Assembly: GCF_000469385.1 (NCBI RefSeq)
Contig: NZ_KI271345.1
Coordinates: 1 to 39,132 of the forward strand
Length of the DNA: 39,132 nucleotides
Source of the DNA: Leptotrichia sp. oral taxon 879 str. F0557
GTDB lineage: Bacteria > Fusobacteriota > Fusobacteriia > Fusobacteriales > Leptotrichiaceae
Reading direction: 5' to 3'
The notes under the pieces are model-generated. The model saw only the letters and a program-made list of their open reading frames with translations, was not told the DNA's origin and did no database searches. Below, in pieces: positions 33,549-39,132 of the stretch. Within the stretch, counting starts at the first letter, position 1. Every line of letters begins with the position of its first letter. The translations under genes were made by a program, and so were the position numbers.

Positions 33549-33662
33549 TCAAATTAATTTATATTCATCAAAATAACATCCCCAGTAATTAATAATCAAA
33601 TTTTTGTCATTAATCTTTATTGAATGTATTTTACTTTTATCAATTTTCTTCAAAATCATCAT
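33549..33662 (-). CDS. Possible 37-residue gene overlapping the end of the DUF3102-like gene
   Basis: Two ATGs (33660-33662 and 33657-33659) follow AAGG by five or more bases. The frame overlaps the last 23 bases of the DUF3102-like gene and ends just before palindrome copy 3. The product begins MMILKKIDKSKIHSIKIN and ends NYWGCYFDEYKLI, with an alternating pattern like a beta hairpin. It fills an otherwise empty gap, but there is no family match, so it could be chance. Confidence 0.35.
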   Translation of the reverse strand: MMILKKIDKSKIHSIKINDKNLIINYWGCYFDEYKLI

Positions 33663-34248
33663 TCCTACCTTTTAATTTCTTAATTTCCATCTCCCATTTT
33701 TCAATATTTCTGTGTGCTTTTTCAATTTTTTCACTTAATTTCTGTATTTTTTCATCAAAATTAATTTCTGTTTCTTCCTTGCCTTTTTTCTCTATTTCCT
33801 TAATCTTTTTAGCCGCTTCAACTGGATCTTCAAGAATTTCTACAATCTCCGCCTCTTCGAGCTTATCATTGTTTTTCTTTATATACTCCAATGTCCTAAT
33901 ACTCGCTTCTGCAATCGCAGGATTTCTATATTTTTCAAACTGTTCCCACCTATTAATTTCACGATAAACCATATTCTTATCAAGCCCTAATGAAGTAAAC
34001 CACGCAACAAATGTTCCTGTTCCGTGATTTGACAAAATCTCCTGAACTCTTTTTAACTTTCTTCCCATTTCAAGAGCCTTTTTTGCCATAAACTTTCCAA
34101 TTTGCCTTATATCCTCTTCAGTCTGAGTCACTTCCCTTATAACCCTTTCATCAGTTATCTCATATTTATCAAAATCAAATTCGCTATGATAACTTTCAAC
34201 TTCCATTTTCCGATTTTTATTAATATTTAACAGTTCCTGCCTATCCAT
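33640..34248 (-). CDS. DUF3102-like DNA-binding protein, likely ParA partner
   Basis: ATG 34248 is chosen because TAGGAGG lies just before it; a TTG five codons upstream is less likely. Residues about 45-110 resemble DUF3102: IGKFMAKKALEMGRKLKRVQ, then EILSNHGTGTFVAWFTSLGL and KNMVYREINRWEQFEKY, a helix-turn-helix-like region in which NHG and AWF correspond to the family HGeWg-WL pattern. Residues about 125-200 are a charged coiled coil. Such proteins lie beside ParA on plasmids and ICEs. Here the gene follows parA, with a 24-bp palindrome between them, so it may act as the centromere-binding protein. This is inference. Confidence 0.7.
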   Translation of the reverse strand: MDRQELLNINKNRKMEVESYHSEFDFDKYEITDERVIREVTQTEEDIRQIGKFMAKKALEMGRKLKRVQEILSNHGTGTFVAWFTSLGLDKNMVYREINRWEQFEKYRNPAIAEASIRTLEYIKKNNDKLEEAEIVEILEDPVEAAKKIKEIEKKGKEETEINFDEKIQKLSEKIEKAHRNIEKWEMEIKKLKGRNDDFEEN

Positions 34249-34262
34249 AATACCTCCTACCA

Positions 34263-34317
34263 AAAAATTATAGACAATTCAAATAACTGTGATTCTATAA
34301 TTTTTCACACAGTTATT
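34263..34317 (-). other. Two interleaved inverted repeats between parA and its partner gene
   Basis: Repeat 1 has arms 34263-34274 (AAAAATTATAGA) and 34294-34305 (TCTATAATTTTT), 12 bp and perfect. Repeat 2 has arms 34282-34291 (AATAACTGTG) and 34308-34317 (CACAGTTATT), 10 bp and perfect. Each loop contains one arm of the other, so the RNA hairpins either exclude each other or form a pseudoknot. Repeat 1 ends with a T-run just before the ribosome binding site of the DUF3102-like gene, and its arm contains TATAAT, so it could also be a promoter/operator. Confidence 0.6.
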
Positions 34318-34336
34318 AAATTGTCATTGTCCTATT

Positions 34337-34360
34337 GATTTTCTCACGTGTGAGAAAATC
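34337..34360. repeat. parS- or operator-like palindrome, copy 4 (longest)
   Basis: The core TTTTCTCACGTGTGAGAAAA (34339-34358) is extended by GA/TC to a 24-bp inverted repeat. It lies 4 bp from the parA stop codon and 89 bp before the DUF3102-like start. It is the longest copy and the one inside the partition locus, making it the best candidate centromere. Confidence 0.8.
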
Positions 34361-34364
34361 TTTC

Positions 34365-35153
34365 CTATCCTTTATTTATATAAACTTCATTATATAAAAA
34401 TTCATTCACTAAATTTTTATAATCTATTGCCGCATTACTACTCTTCTTAAAGCTAAATATATCTTTATGCTTTTCCATAGAATTTAGTATATTTGCATCT
34501 TCTCTCACATAAATATCCGAATACATTTCTTTTAAAATCTCTTTCATTTCCAAATGTGCCTTTTTAAAAACTTTTGTATTTCCCTTTACTTGCACAAAAA
34601 ATATTTTATAAAGTTTAATTTTTGGATTATCAACTTTTGCAATCTCCATCATTTCAAGTAAATCCCTAAGTCCATTCGTATCTATAAACGAAACTTTTGA
34701 AGGTGCAAAAACATAGTCTGTTACATTTAAAATTCCTTTGACTGTATTATTTACAGTCCCTTCTGTATCAATTACTATAAAGTCATATTCACTAAAGTTT
34801 TCAAAAAAATCCTTAAATATCTTCAGTTGATCCTGTCCACTTTCATCTCCTTCCCTTTTAAAAAATTCATCAATTCGATTAAAATAAATATTGCTGATTA
34901 TTACATCCATTCCATTTTTTTCATTTATATACTTCTCTTTGTTAACCATTCCCAAACTATCATAGCACTCCTTTAACGCTTCAAAAATCGTATTATCATT
35001 TCTTATATCAAGATACGAAGCTATCGCTCCTCTTGGATCTGTATCAATCAATAAAACTCTTTTATCTTTATTTTTTAAGGCATATGCAATATTTATTGCA
35101 CTCGTCGTCTTTCCTGCTCCACCTTTTGGGTTAATCACACTAATTATTTTCAT
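34365..35153 (-). CDS. parA: ParA-type partition ATPase
   Basis: This 262-residue MinD/ParA-type ATPase would segregate the excised or replicating element. It has the deviant Walker A PKGGAGKTTS (9-18; K10 and K15), VLLIDTDPRG (33-42), and the Walker B region FIVIDTEGTVNN (125-136). There is no N-terminal HTH, so it is of the short kind that leaves DNA binding to a partner. AGGAGG lies seven bases before the ATG. The DUF3102-like gene follows after 116 bp containing a palindrome and interleaved repeats. Confidence 0.93.
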   Translation of the reverse strand: MKIISVINPKGGAGKTTSAINIAYALKNKDKRVLLIDTDPRGAIASYLDIRNDNTIFEALKECYDSLGMVNKEKYINEKNGMDVIISNIYFNRIDEFFKREGDESGQDQLKIFKDFFENFSEYDFIVIDTEGTVNNTVKGILNVTDYVFAPSKVSFIDTNGLRDLLEMMEIAKVDNPKIKLYKIFFVQVKGNTKVFKKAHLEMKEILKEMYSDIYVREDANILNSMEKHKDIFSFKKSSNAAIDYKNLVNEFLYNEVYINKG

Positions 35154-35271
35154 ATTATTTCCTCCTGATTTATTTAAATTTATCGTTCAATTTAACTTAT
35201 TGTTATCCTTTTCAAGTTTCGTATTTTATTCTATAATATTTGCTTCTTATTCTTCGTAAAAAAATTTGATA

Positions 35272-35437
35272 TTATTCAAAGATTCTTTTTACTTCGGACT
35301 CTTTTATTTTATAACCTCCAAATAAAACTTACTTTAACTTTTTTTCTTTTTATTAATTTATAAATATATTGTGGTGTACATCTACCATATTCAGGAACTT
35401 CTTTTACTGTATAAATTTTTTCTAGTTCTAAAGACAT
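35272..35437 (-). pseudogene. Frameshifted excisionase-like HTH gene
   Basis: ATG 35437 begins right after the helicase-loader stop, with GGAGG eight bases before it. The first 39 codons give MSLELEKIYTVKEV...TPQYIYKLIKRKKVKVSFI, then a stop at 35309-35311. Skipping one T before 35319 restores the frame: GGYKIKESEVKRIFE and stop at 35272-35274. Together they form a typical MerR/excisionase-type HTH (IYTVKEV..., YKLIKRKKVK, GGYKI-ESEV). A single-base frameshift, a sequencing error or programmed slippage would all explain this. Confidence 0.72.
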
Positions 35438-35438
35438 A

Positions 35439-36221
35439 TTATTTACCTCCATTCCAAAATTCTTCAAATAATTTTTTTCCTATTTTCCTTCTTCTACTTT
35501 CCCATACAAATTCTAATGTATCCAATCTCTCACGAAATCTATCTATCAAAGCATCATTTCCTTGAGTATCCATAAAATCAGCAATTTCTTCTTTTTCTAG
35601 GTTTGTTGATATAATAATACATTTTTCCTTTTCATAGAAAAAATTAAATATCGTATATAACTTTGACTTTCCCCAAGTTTCAGATATATTTTCTTTTCCC
35701 AAGTCATCCAATATTATCAAATCCGCTTCAAGCAAGTCCTTAAAAACCTTTTCCTCAGTTAAATTATTAAAATTACTAAAAGTTGACTGGATTCTCTGAT
35801 AAATTCCATTCAAAGTAGTTCTATAGACTTTATAATCATTTTTTAGCAACTCATTGAAAATACAAAGGCTATAAAAACTTTTCCCTGTTCCTATTTCTCC
35901 ACACAAATATAAACCTAGTCCTCTATCCCTAGCTTCTTTAAAATGCTCACAATAATACTCAAGTTTCTGTTTGATCACATTTTCTTCTTTAGATAATATT
36001 TCAGAGTTTTCAAAAACATATTCTTTCCATCGAACTGGCAAACTTGAAATATTAAGAAAATATTCAATTTTTTTCTGCAATTCCTGTTTCCTAAGTTGTC
36101 TACTTGCTTGTATCGCTTCTTTTAACTTATCATCAGAATCCATACTCTTTTTTTGCTCCTGCTGATTTTGGTTTTGAAATTTTTTTATCCTGTTTTCTGC
36201 CAGTTGGCTTAATTTCATCAT
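35439..36221 (-). CDS. DnaC/IstB-like AAA+ helicase loader
   Basis: The 260-residue protein probably loads the host replicative helicase at the element origin. Walker A is GEIGTGKS (108-115), Walker B IILDDLG (169-175), sensor 1 ISTN (204-207), and DRFRERL (228-234) holds the likely arginine finger. The N-terminal 65 residues are charged and would contact DnaB. AAGGAG lies six bases before the first ATG. The start overlaps the end of the replication initiator gene by 89 bases, so the two are expressed together as in many phage and plasmid replication modules. Confidence 0.9.
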   Translation of the reverse strand: MMKLSQLAENRIKKFQNQNQQEQKKSMDSDDKLKEAIQASRQLRKQELQKKIEYFLNISSLPVRWKEYVFENSEILSKEENVIKQKLEYYCEHFKEARDRGLGLYLCGEIGTGKSFYSLCIFNELLKNDYKVYRTTLNGIYQRIQSTFSNFNNLTEEKVFKDLLEADLIILDDLGKENISETWGKSKLYTIFNFFYEKEKCIIISTNLEKEEIADFMDTQGNDALIDRFRERLDTLEFVWESRRRKIGKKLFEEFWNGGK

Positions 36222-36927
36222 AATAAGCTCCTTCCAGTATCTTTATAAATTTTTCCTCATTCAAAAAGTCATCAAATGATATTTTCCAGTTTGATTTATC
36301 AGTTCTTCCAAGTAAAAAGTTTATATTCTTTATTTTAAACATTGTTTCCAAAATTTCCTCCTGAGAATATTTCTCAAGTAGTTCAGATAATCTTTTCTTC
36401 CTATTCTCTGTAAAAGATTTTATTAAACTTAATTCACATTCTTTTGCTAATTCATTCCATTTTTCCATAAAAAGAGAATAAGTATTTAATAACTTAGTAT
36501 TTAATTCTTTAGTATTTAATGTATTAGTCTTTAATTGTCCTTCATTTTGTACGACTTCACTTTGTACTTTTACATTTTGTAGACCTACATTTTGTACCTC
36601 TACATTTTTTAATTGGCGTTCTTCTTTTTTTAAAGGTTTTTCATAAATATTATAAATATACTCAAATTGATTTTTCCCTTTTCGAGGTGGTAATTTTTCT
36701 ATTCTTAAATATCCAAATTCTTTTAATTCATTTAAAGTACTATTTATAGCTCGCTCTCCTTCAACACAAATAGAAATTAAACCTTCAATTGAATAATCCC
36801 AATCAGGAGGTAAACTTAACATTAATGTCAATAATCCTTTTGCTTTTAACGTCATTTTTCTTTCTTTCAAGTGAGTATTTGAAATTACCGTATAATTATT
36901 ATTTTTATTTACCTTAAATACAGCCAC
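36133..36927 (-). CDS. Replication initiator / replisome organiser with winged helix
   Basis: GTG is the start codon, with AAGGTG five bases upstream. Residues about 10-80 are a winged helix of the kind found in phage and plasmid initiators: LKERKMTLKAKGLLTLMLSL, WDYSIEGLISICVEGE, AINSTLNELKEFGYLRIE. Residues about 107-150 are pentapeptide repeats (VQN-type, then TKxLN-type) coded by exact 15-bp DNA repeats. Residues about 150-225 resemble a DnaD-like helical domain (KWNELAKECELSLIK, LLEKYSQEEILETMFKI). A basic tail ends the protein. Followed by the DnaC-like loader, this forms a replication module. It could instead be a regulator, but the pairing argues for replication. Confidence 0.82.
   Translation of the reverse strand: MAVFKVNKNNNYTVISNTHLKERKMTLKAKGLLTLMLSLPPDWDYSIEGLISICVEGERAINSTLNELKEFGYLRIEKLPPRKGKNQFEYIYNIYEKPLKKEERQLKNVEVQNVGLQNVKVQSEVVQNEGQLKTNTLNTKELNTKLLNTYSLFMEKWNELAKECELSLIKSFTENRKKRLSELLEKYSQEEILETMFKIKNINFLLGRTDKSNWKISFDDFLNEEKFIKILEGAYYDEIKPTGRKQDKKISKPKSAGAKKEYGF
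36481..36615. repeat. Nine 15-bp iteron-like repeats inside the initiator gene
   Basis: Four units with AGTATTTAAT (starts 36481, 36496, 36511; AGTCTTTAAT at 36526) are followed by five units of the form TACATTTTGTACNNC (starts 36541, 36556, 36571, 36586, 36601). Period is exactly 15 bp throughout. They encode pentapeptides in the linker. In RepA_N plasmids the origin lies in the middle of the rep gene, so this may be the replication origin. An alternative is simple repeat expansion in a flexible linker. Confidence 0.75.
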
Positions 36928-37013
36928 TTATCCACCTTCTTCTCTTATATTCCACTAATTTTTTGAATAATGTTAAATTTTATTTCTAAAGAAATTGAAA
37001 TATCTCAAAAATT

Positions 37014-37229
37014 TTATTGTACTCTTCCTTCAGTTACTTCTTTGTATTCATTAAGATATTTAGCTGTTTTTAATGGATCAAAATAATATTTCCAAATGCC
37101 ATTTATTTTTTCTGCTTTAACAAAATCCAAATCTCCTCTTCTTGCTAATGCTACAAATTTCCAGTAACTTAAATTTATTTGTTTAGAAATCCCTGTTACA
37201 GTATATAAAGATTTTCCCTTTTTTCTCAT
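37014..37229 (-). CDS. Excisionase-like / MerR-type HTH protein
   Basis: The 71-residue protein begins MRKKGKSLYTVTGISKQINLSYWKFVALARR and continues FVKAEKINGIWKYYFDP...AKYLNEYKE. A first helix pair followed by a wing with IWKYYF is typical of small excisionases and HTH_17 proteins. ATG 37229 is chosen because AAAGGA precedes it by eight bases; an ATG three codons earlier would overlap that site. It is the first gene leftward from the divergent control region, as xis often is. It may bind the attachment site, regulate, or both. Confidence 0.75.
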   Translation of the reverse strand: MRKKGKSLYTVTGISKQINLSYWKFVALARRGDLDFVKAEKINGIWKYYFDPLKTAKYLNEYKEVTEGRVQ

Positions 37230-37287
37230 TTTTATCATCCTTTCTCGATTAATTTAAATTTATTACAATTTATTTTTACTTAATTCA

Positions 37288-37315
37288 ATTATATCATATT
37301 TTTGTAAGTTTTCAA
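37288..37315 (-). promoter_or_regulatory. Leftward promoter of the excision/replication operon
   Basis: TTGAAA (37310-37315), 16 bp, then TATAAT (37288-37293) with a TGA extension. It reads into the excisionase-like gene and the rep-par genes. A 16-bp palindrome lies 5 bp upstream of its -35. Confidence 0.82.
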
Positions 37316-37320
37316 CATAT

Positions 37321-37361
37321 TTATTTTATAAAATAAGTTATAAATTTATTTTTTGAAATAA
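37321..37361. promoter_or_regulatory. Pair of operator-like sites between divergent promoters
   Basis: TTATTTTATAAAATAA (37321-37336) is a perfect 16-bp palindrome. TTATTTTTTGAAATAA (37346-37361) has the same outer half-sites. Their centres are 25 bp apart. They lie between the leftward promoter and the repressor promoter, the expected place for repressor binding. Confidence 0.6.
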
Positions 37362-37376
37362 AATACTATTTCTTTT

Positions 37377-37404
37377 TTGTTATTACTGATAAATATGTTA
37401 TAAT
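37377..37404 (+). promoter_or_regulatory. Rightward promoter of the repressor gene
   Basis: TTGTTA (37377-37382), 16 bp, then TATAAT (37399-37404) preceded by TGT, an extended -10. The repressor ATG is 70 bp downstream. Confidence 0.7.
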
Positions 37405-37473
37405 TTATTTGTATTTATTAGCTTCTATATAAAAATATACTAATCTAATATAATTTTTTGGTTGGGAGAACAA

Positions 37474-37836
37474 ATGAAACTAAATGAAAAATTAAAATTT
37501 GAAAGAGAAAAACAGGGATATACCTTGAATGAACTATCTGAATTAACTGGTTTACATAGAATTACTTTACACGACTATGAAACAGGAAAGATAAAGAATA
37601 TTCCTTCAGACAAAATACTACTATTATCTAAAATTTATAAGAAAGATCCCAATTATTTTCTTTTAGATAATGATAAAAATATAAAATCTCATAATGAAAA
37701 TATACATAACATTGAAGATATTAATGCAATAATGCTTGTAAATAAACAATTATTAGAATCTTTATCAATAGATAACGAGGAAATAAAAAAATTTTTAAAA
37801 AAATACTATAAATTTATCATAAAAAATATTAAATAA
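37474..37836 (+). CDS. Cro/cI-type HTH repressor
   Basis: The 120-residue protein has an HTH_3 (XRE) domain at about residues 1-60: KLKFEREKQGYTLNELSELTGLHRITLHDYETGKIKNIPS (limits 6-45), with LNELSELTGL and RITLHDYETG as the two HTH helices. The C-terminal half is polar and helical and has no protease-type LexA domain, so RecA-driven self-cleavage is unlikely. ATG 37474 is chosen because GGGAG lies five bases before it. It diverges from the excisionase/replication operon and probably represses it through the sites at 37321-37361. Confidence 0.9.
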   Translation: MKLNEKLKFEREKQGYTLNELSELTGLHRITLHDYETGKIKNIPSDKILLLSKIYKKDPNYFLLDNDKNIKSHNENIHNIEDINAIMLVNKQLLESLSIDNEEIKKFLKKYYKFIIKNIK

Positions 37837-37855
37837 TTTTAAGAAATCCTACTCC

Positions 37856-37874
37856 GTATAAATATATTTTATAC
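37856..37874 (+). other. Short inverted repeat between the repressor and the next gene
   Basis: GTATAAA and TTTATAC surround five bases, giving a 19-bp dyad 14 bp before the start of the 124-residue gene and overlapping the run-up to its GGAGG site. It may be an operator or an RNA hairpin hiding the ribosome binding site. Confidence 0.4.
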
Positions 37875-37887
37875 TGGAGGAATTCTT

Positions 37888-38262
37888 ATGAAAAGAAATT
37901 TTGAAAAAGTAACTGAAAACACTGGCAGAAAAGAGGTGTTTAAAGTTATGCATGATAAAGTTGAAATTATAAATGATTTCAATACAAATGAAAAAAGAGA
38001 AGCTAGAATTATTTTTTACAATCAAAAGATCTACGTTATTCTGTATCGAGATTTAAATTTTGAAGAACTGAAATGGTTTAATTTTTATATTCTAATTTAT
38101 GGCAATCAAAATTATGGAAAAAATACTTTCTTTGAATTTAAATTAAACAAAAATAATTTAATTTATCATTCTCAAGTATGGGGCATCATTGGAAATAAAA
38201 AGTTTAAATCTGAAAGTATTTCTTTATTAATAAAAGCACTTTCAATCAAGGCAGGTGTTTAA
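37888..38262 (+). CDS. Hypothetical protein (124 aa) before the integrase
   Basis: Not recognised. The protein looks beta-rich in the middle (ARIIFYNQKIYVILYRD, FYILIYGNQNYG, FFEFKLNKNNLIYHSQVWGI) with a helix at the end (SISLLIKALSIKAGV). No signal peptide or membrane segment is seen. TGGAGG precedes the ATG. It lies between the repressor and the integrase on the same strand, its stop two bases before the integrase ATG, so the genes are co-transcribed. A recombination helper or regulator is possible but unsupported. Confidence 0.72.
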   Translation: MKRNFEKVTENTGRKEVFKVMHDKVEIINDFNTNEKREARIIFYNQKIYVILYRDLNFEELKWFNFYILIYGNQNYGKNTFFEFKLNKNNLIYHSQVWGIIGNKKFKSESISLLIKALSIKAGV

Positions 38263-38264
38263 TA

Positions 38265-39132
38265 ATGAGAAATCCTAACGGAACAGGAAGTATTTTTAAG
38301 AAGAAAGGGAAATCAAGAAAGCCATATATTGTACGAGCAGCTGCTTATTTAACAGAAGAAGGGAAATATAAAAGACCTATTATAGGAAGTGCTGAAACCT
38401 TAAAAGAAGCCAAAAAAATGCTTTTTGAATTTAATTCAAGAAATTTAAATGTTGATTATGCCGACTTAAAATTAATTGATTTATTTAATCGCTGGACTGA
38501 ATCAAATCACGTTAAAAATATAAAAACAGAGGAAACATTTTACAGATATTCTACTGATTTCAAAAGTATATTTGAAGATATATTAGAATGTAAATTTATA
38601 TTTCTTGATTATAAAGATTATCAGACAAGACTTGATAAGTATGCTAAAAATAAAGGAAAGGCAGCTCTTACAGTTTTAAAATCAATATATGTAGATGCAA
38701 TAAAAAATAAAATTGTATCAGAAAATGTCCCACTATATTTAGAATCTTCATCACAAATTACCAAAACTGTTGAAAGAGTAGTGTTTGAAGATAATTTTGT
38801 AAGACTTTTATGGAAAAGATACAAAAATACTAAAGATAGGTATAGTGCTATGATTTTGATGTTATTCTATTCTGGAATGAGAAGTGCAGATTTACTTAGA
38901 ATAGAAAATAAAAATATTAACTTAAAAGAGCGATACTTTGTAACAGGATCAAAAACTGAAGCTGGAATGAATAGACAAATTCCTATTCATCATTTAATTT
39001 TTCCTATTATAAAAAGATTTATAAATGACGACAAGTATTTATTTAAAGAACAATATGATTCTTTAAAATATCAATTTGATAAAATTCTTTCAGAATATAA
39101 TACTTCGGGTAATTTACATTCAATTAGGCACA
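38265..39132 (+). CDS. int: Tyrosine recombinase (integrase), 3' end outside the window
   Basis: The first 289 codons of a phage-type integrase are present. It starts MRNPNGTGSIFKKKGKSRKP, an arm-binding domain start typical of ICE and phage integrases (NGxGSIxK). Residues about 70-165 are the core-binding domain. The catalytic domain shows R206 in SGMRSADLL, K230 in VTGSKTEAG, and H285/R288 in NLHSIRH, where the window ends. The second His and the catalytic Tyr lie beyond. AGGTG lies seven bases before the ATG. It catalyses integration and excision. The attachment site is expected beyond 39132 and cannot be seen. Confidence 0.93.
   Translation, partial: MRNPNGTGSIFKKKGKSRKPYIVRAAAYLTEEGKYKRPIIGSAETLKEAKKMLFEFNSRNLNVDYADLKLIDLFNRWTESNHVKNIKTEETFYRYSTDFKSIFEDILECKFIFLDYKDYQTRLDKYAKNKGKAALTVLKSIYVDAIKNKIVSENVPLYLESSSQITKTVERVVFEDNFVRLLWKRYKNTKDRYSAMILMLFYSGMRSADLLRIENKNINLKERYFVTGSKTEAGMNRQIPIHHLIFPIIKRFINDDKYLFKEQYDSLKYQFDKILSEYNTSGNLHSIRH

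Noticed and set aside
35258-35281. TTTGA-ATAATA-TCAAA followed by seven Ts as a terminator after the frameshifted gene.
   Set aside because: The stem has only five mostly A-T pairs, too weak to call with confidence.
36481-36615. Short regular repeats considered as a CRISPR array.
   Set aside because: The period is 15 bp without spacers, in frame inside a coding region; no cas genes are present.

Overview
The window is most of an integrative and conjugative element (ICE) from a very AT-rich bacterium that appears to have two membranes. The DNA is strongly AT-biased and uses the standard code, with TGG for Trp. Ribosome binding sites are strong, and the promoters look like ordinary sigma-70 promoters (TTGACT-N17-TAATAT twice; TTGAAA-N16-TGATATAAT twice). 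Outer-membrane parts (VirB9/VirB10 and a likely TpsB transporter fragment) combined with this composition point to Fusobacteriota, most plausibly Leptotrichia or a relative. That assignment is inference. No rRNA, tRNA or CRISPR array was seen.

Layout. Positions 1-160 hold the start of a secreted or outer-membrane protein with its own promoter. From 409 to 37229 almost everything is on the minus strand and is best read from right to left. 37230-37473 is a divergent control region. To its right, on the plus strand, are a Cro/cI-type repressor, an unknown gene and a tyrosine integrase cut by the window end. To its left are an excisionase-like HTH protein, a replication initiator whose gene contains nine 15-bp iteron-like repeats, a DnaC-type helicase loader, a frameshifted excisionase-like gene, ParA, and a DUF3102-like DNA-binding protein with palindromic sites around it. 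Small unknown and membrane genes follow, then a MOBQ relaxase (29996-31861). The 690-bp gap 29306-29995 holds the relaxase terminator, a likely oriT, a strong promoter and a long leader with two tandem structured terminator hairpins.

That promoter reads into a VirB-type type IV secretion operon: VirB2, VirB8, VirB9, VirB10, VirD4, a small coiled coil, VirB11, VirB3, a winged-helix protein, VirB4, VirB5 and VirB6. A cassette with its own promoter and terminator (14884-17032) interrupts the transfer genes. It carries a GNAT toxin with its antitoxin, a Panacea antitoxin with its partner, and a small secreted protein. The transfer genes then resume with an unusual NlpC/P60-VirB6/TrbL fusion, a TraF peptidase, a TraD-like accessory protein, a coiled-coil protein, a DUF4116/calcium-motif protein, a VirB1-like transglycosylase, a second NlpC/P60 enzyme, topoisomerase III and a 2128-residue ArdC-methylase-helicase protein.

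How it works together (inference). Integrase and excisionase move the element. Rep, the DnaC-like loader and the Par proteins would copy and keep the excised circle. The relaxase with the TraD-like protein nicks oriT, VirD4 passes the DNA to the secretion channel, and three peptidoglycan hydrolases open the wall. The giant helicase-methylase and topoisomerase III process or protect incoming DNA. The most notable observations are a complete TnpV-like gene overprinted inside the helicase gene, a covarying tandem RNA element ahead of the secretion operon, a RSF1010-like oriT, a palindrome family linked to the ParA locus, and iteron-like repeats inside the rep gene.
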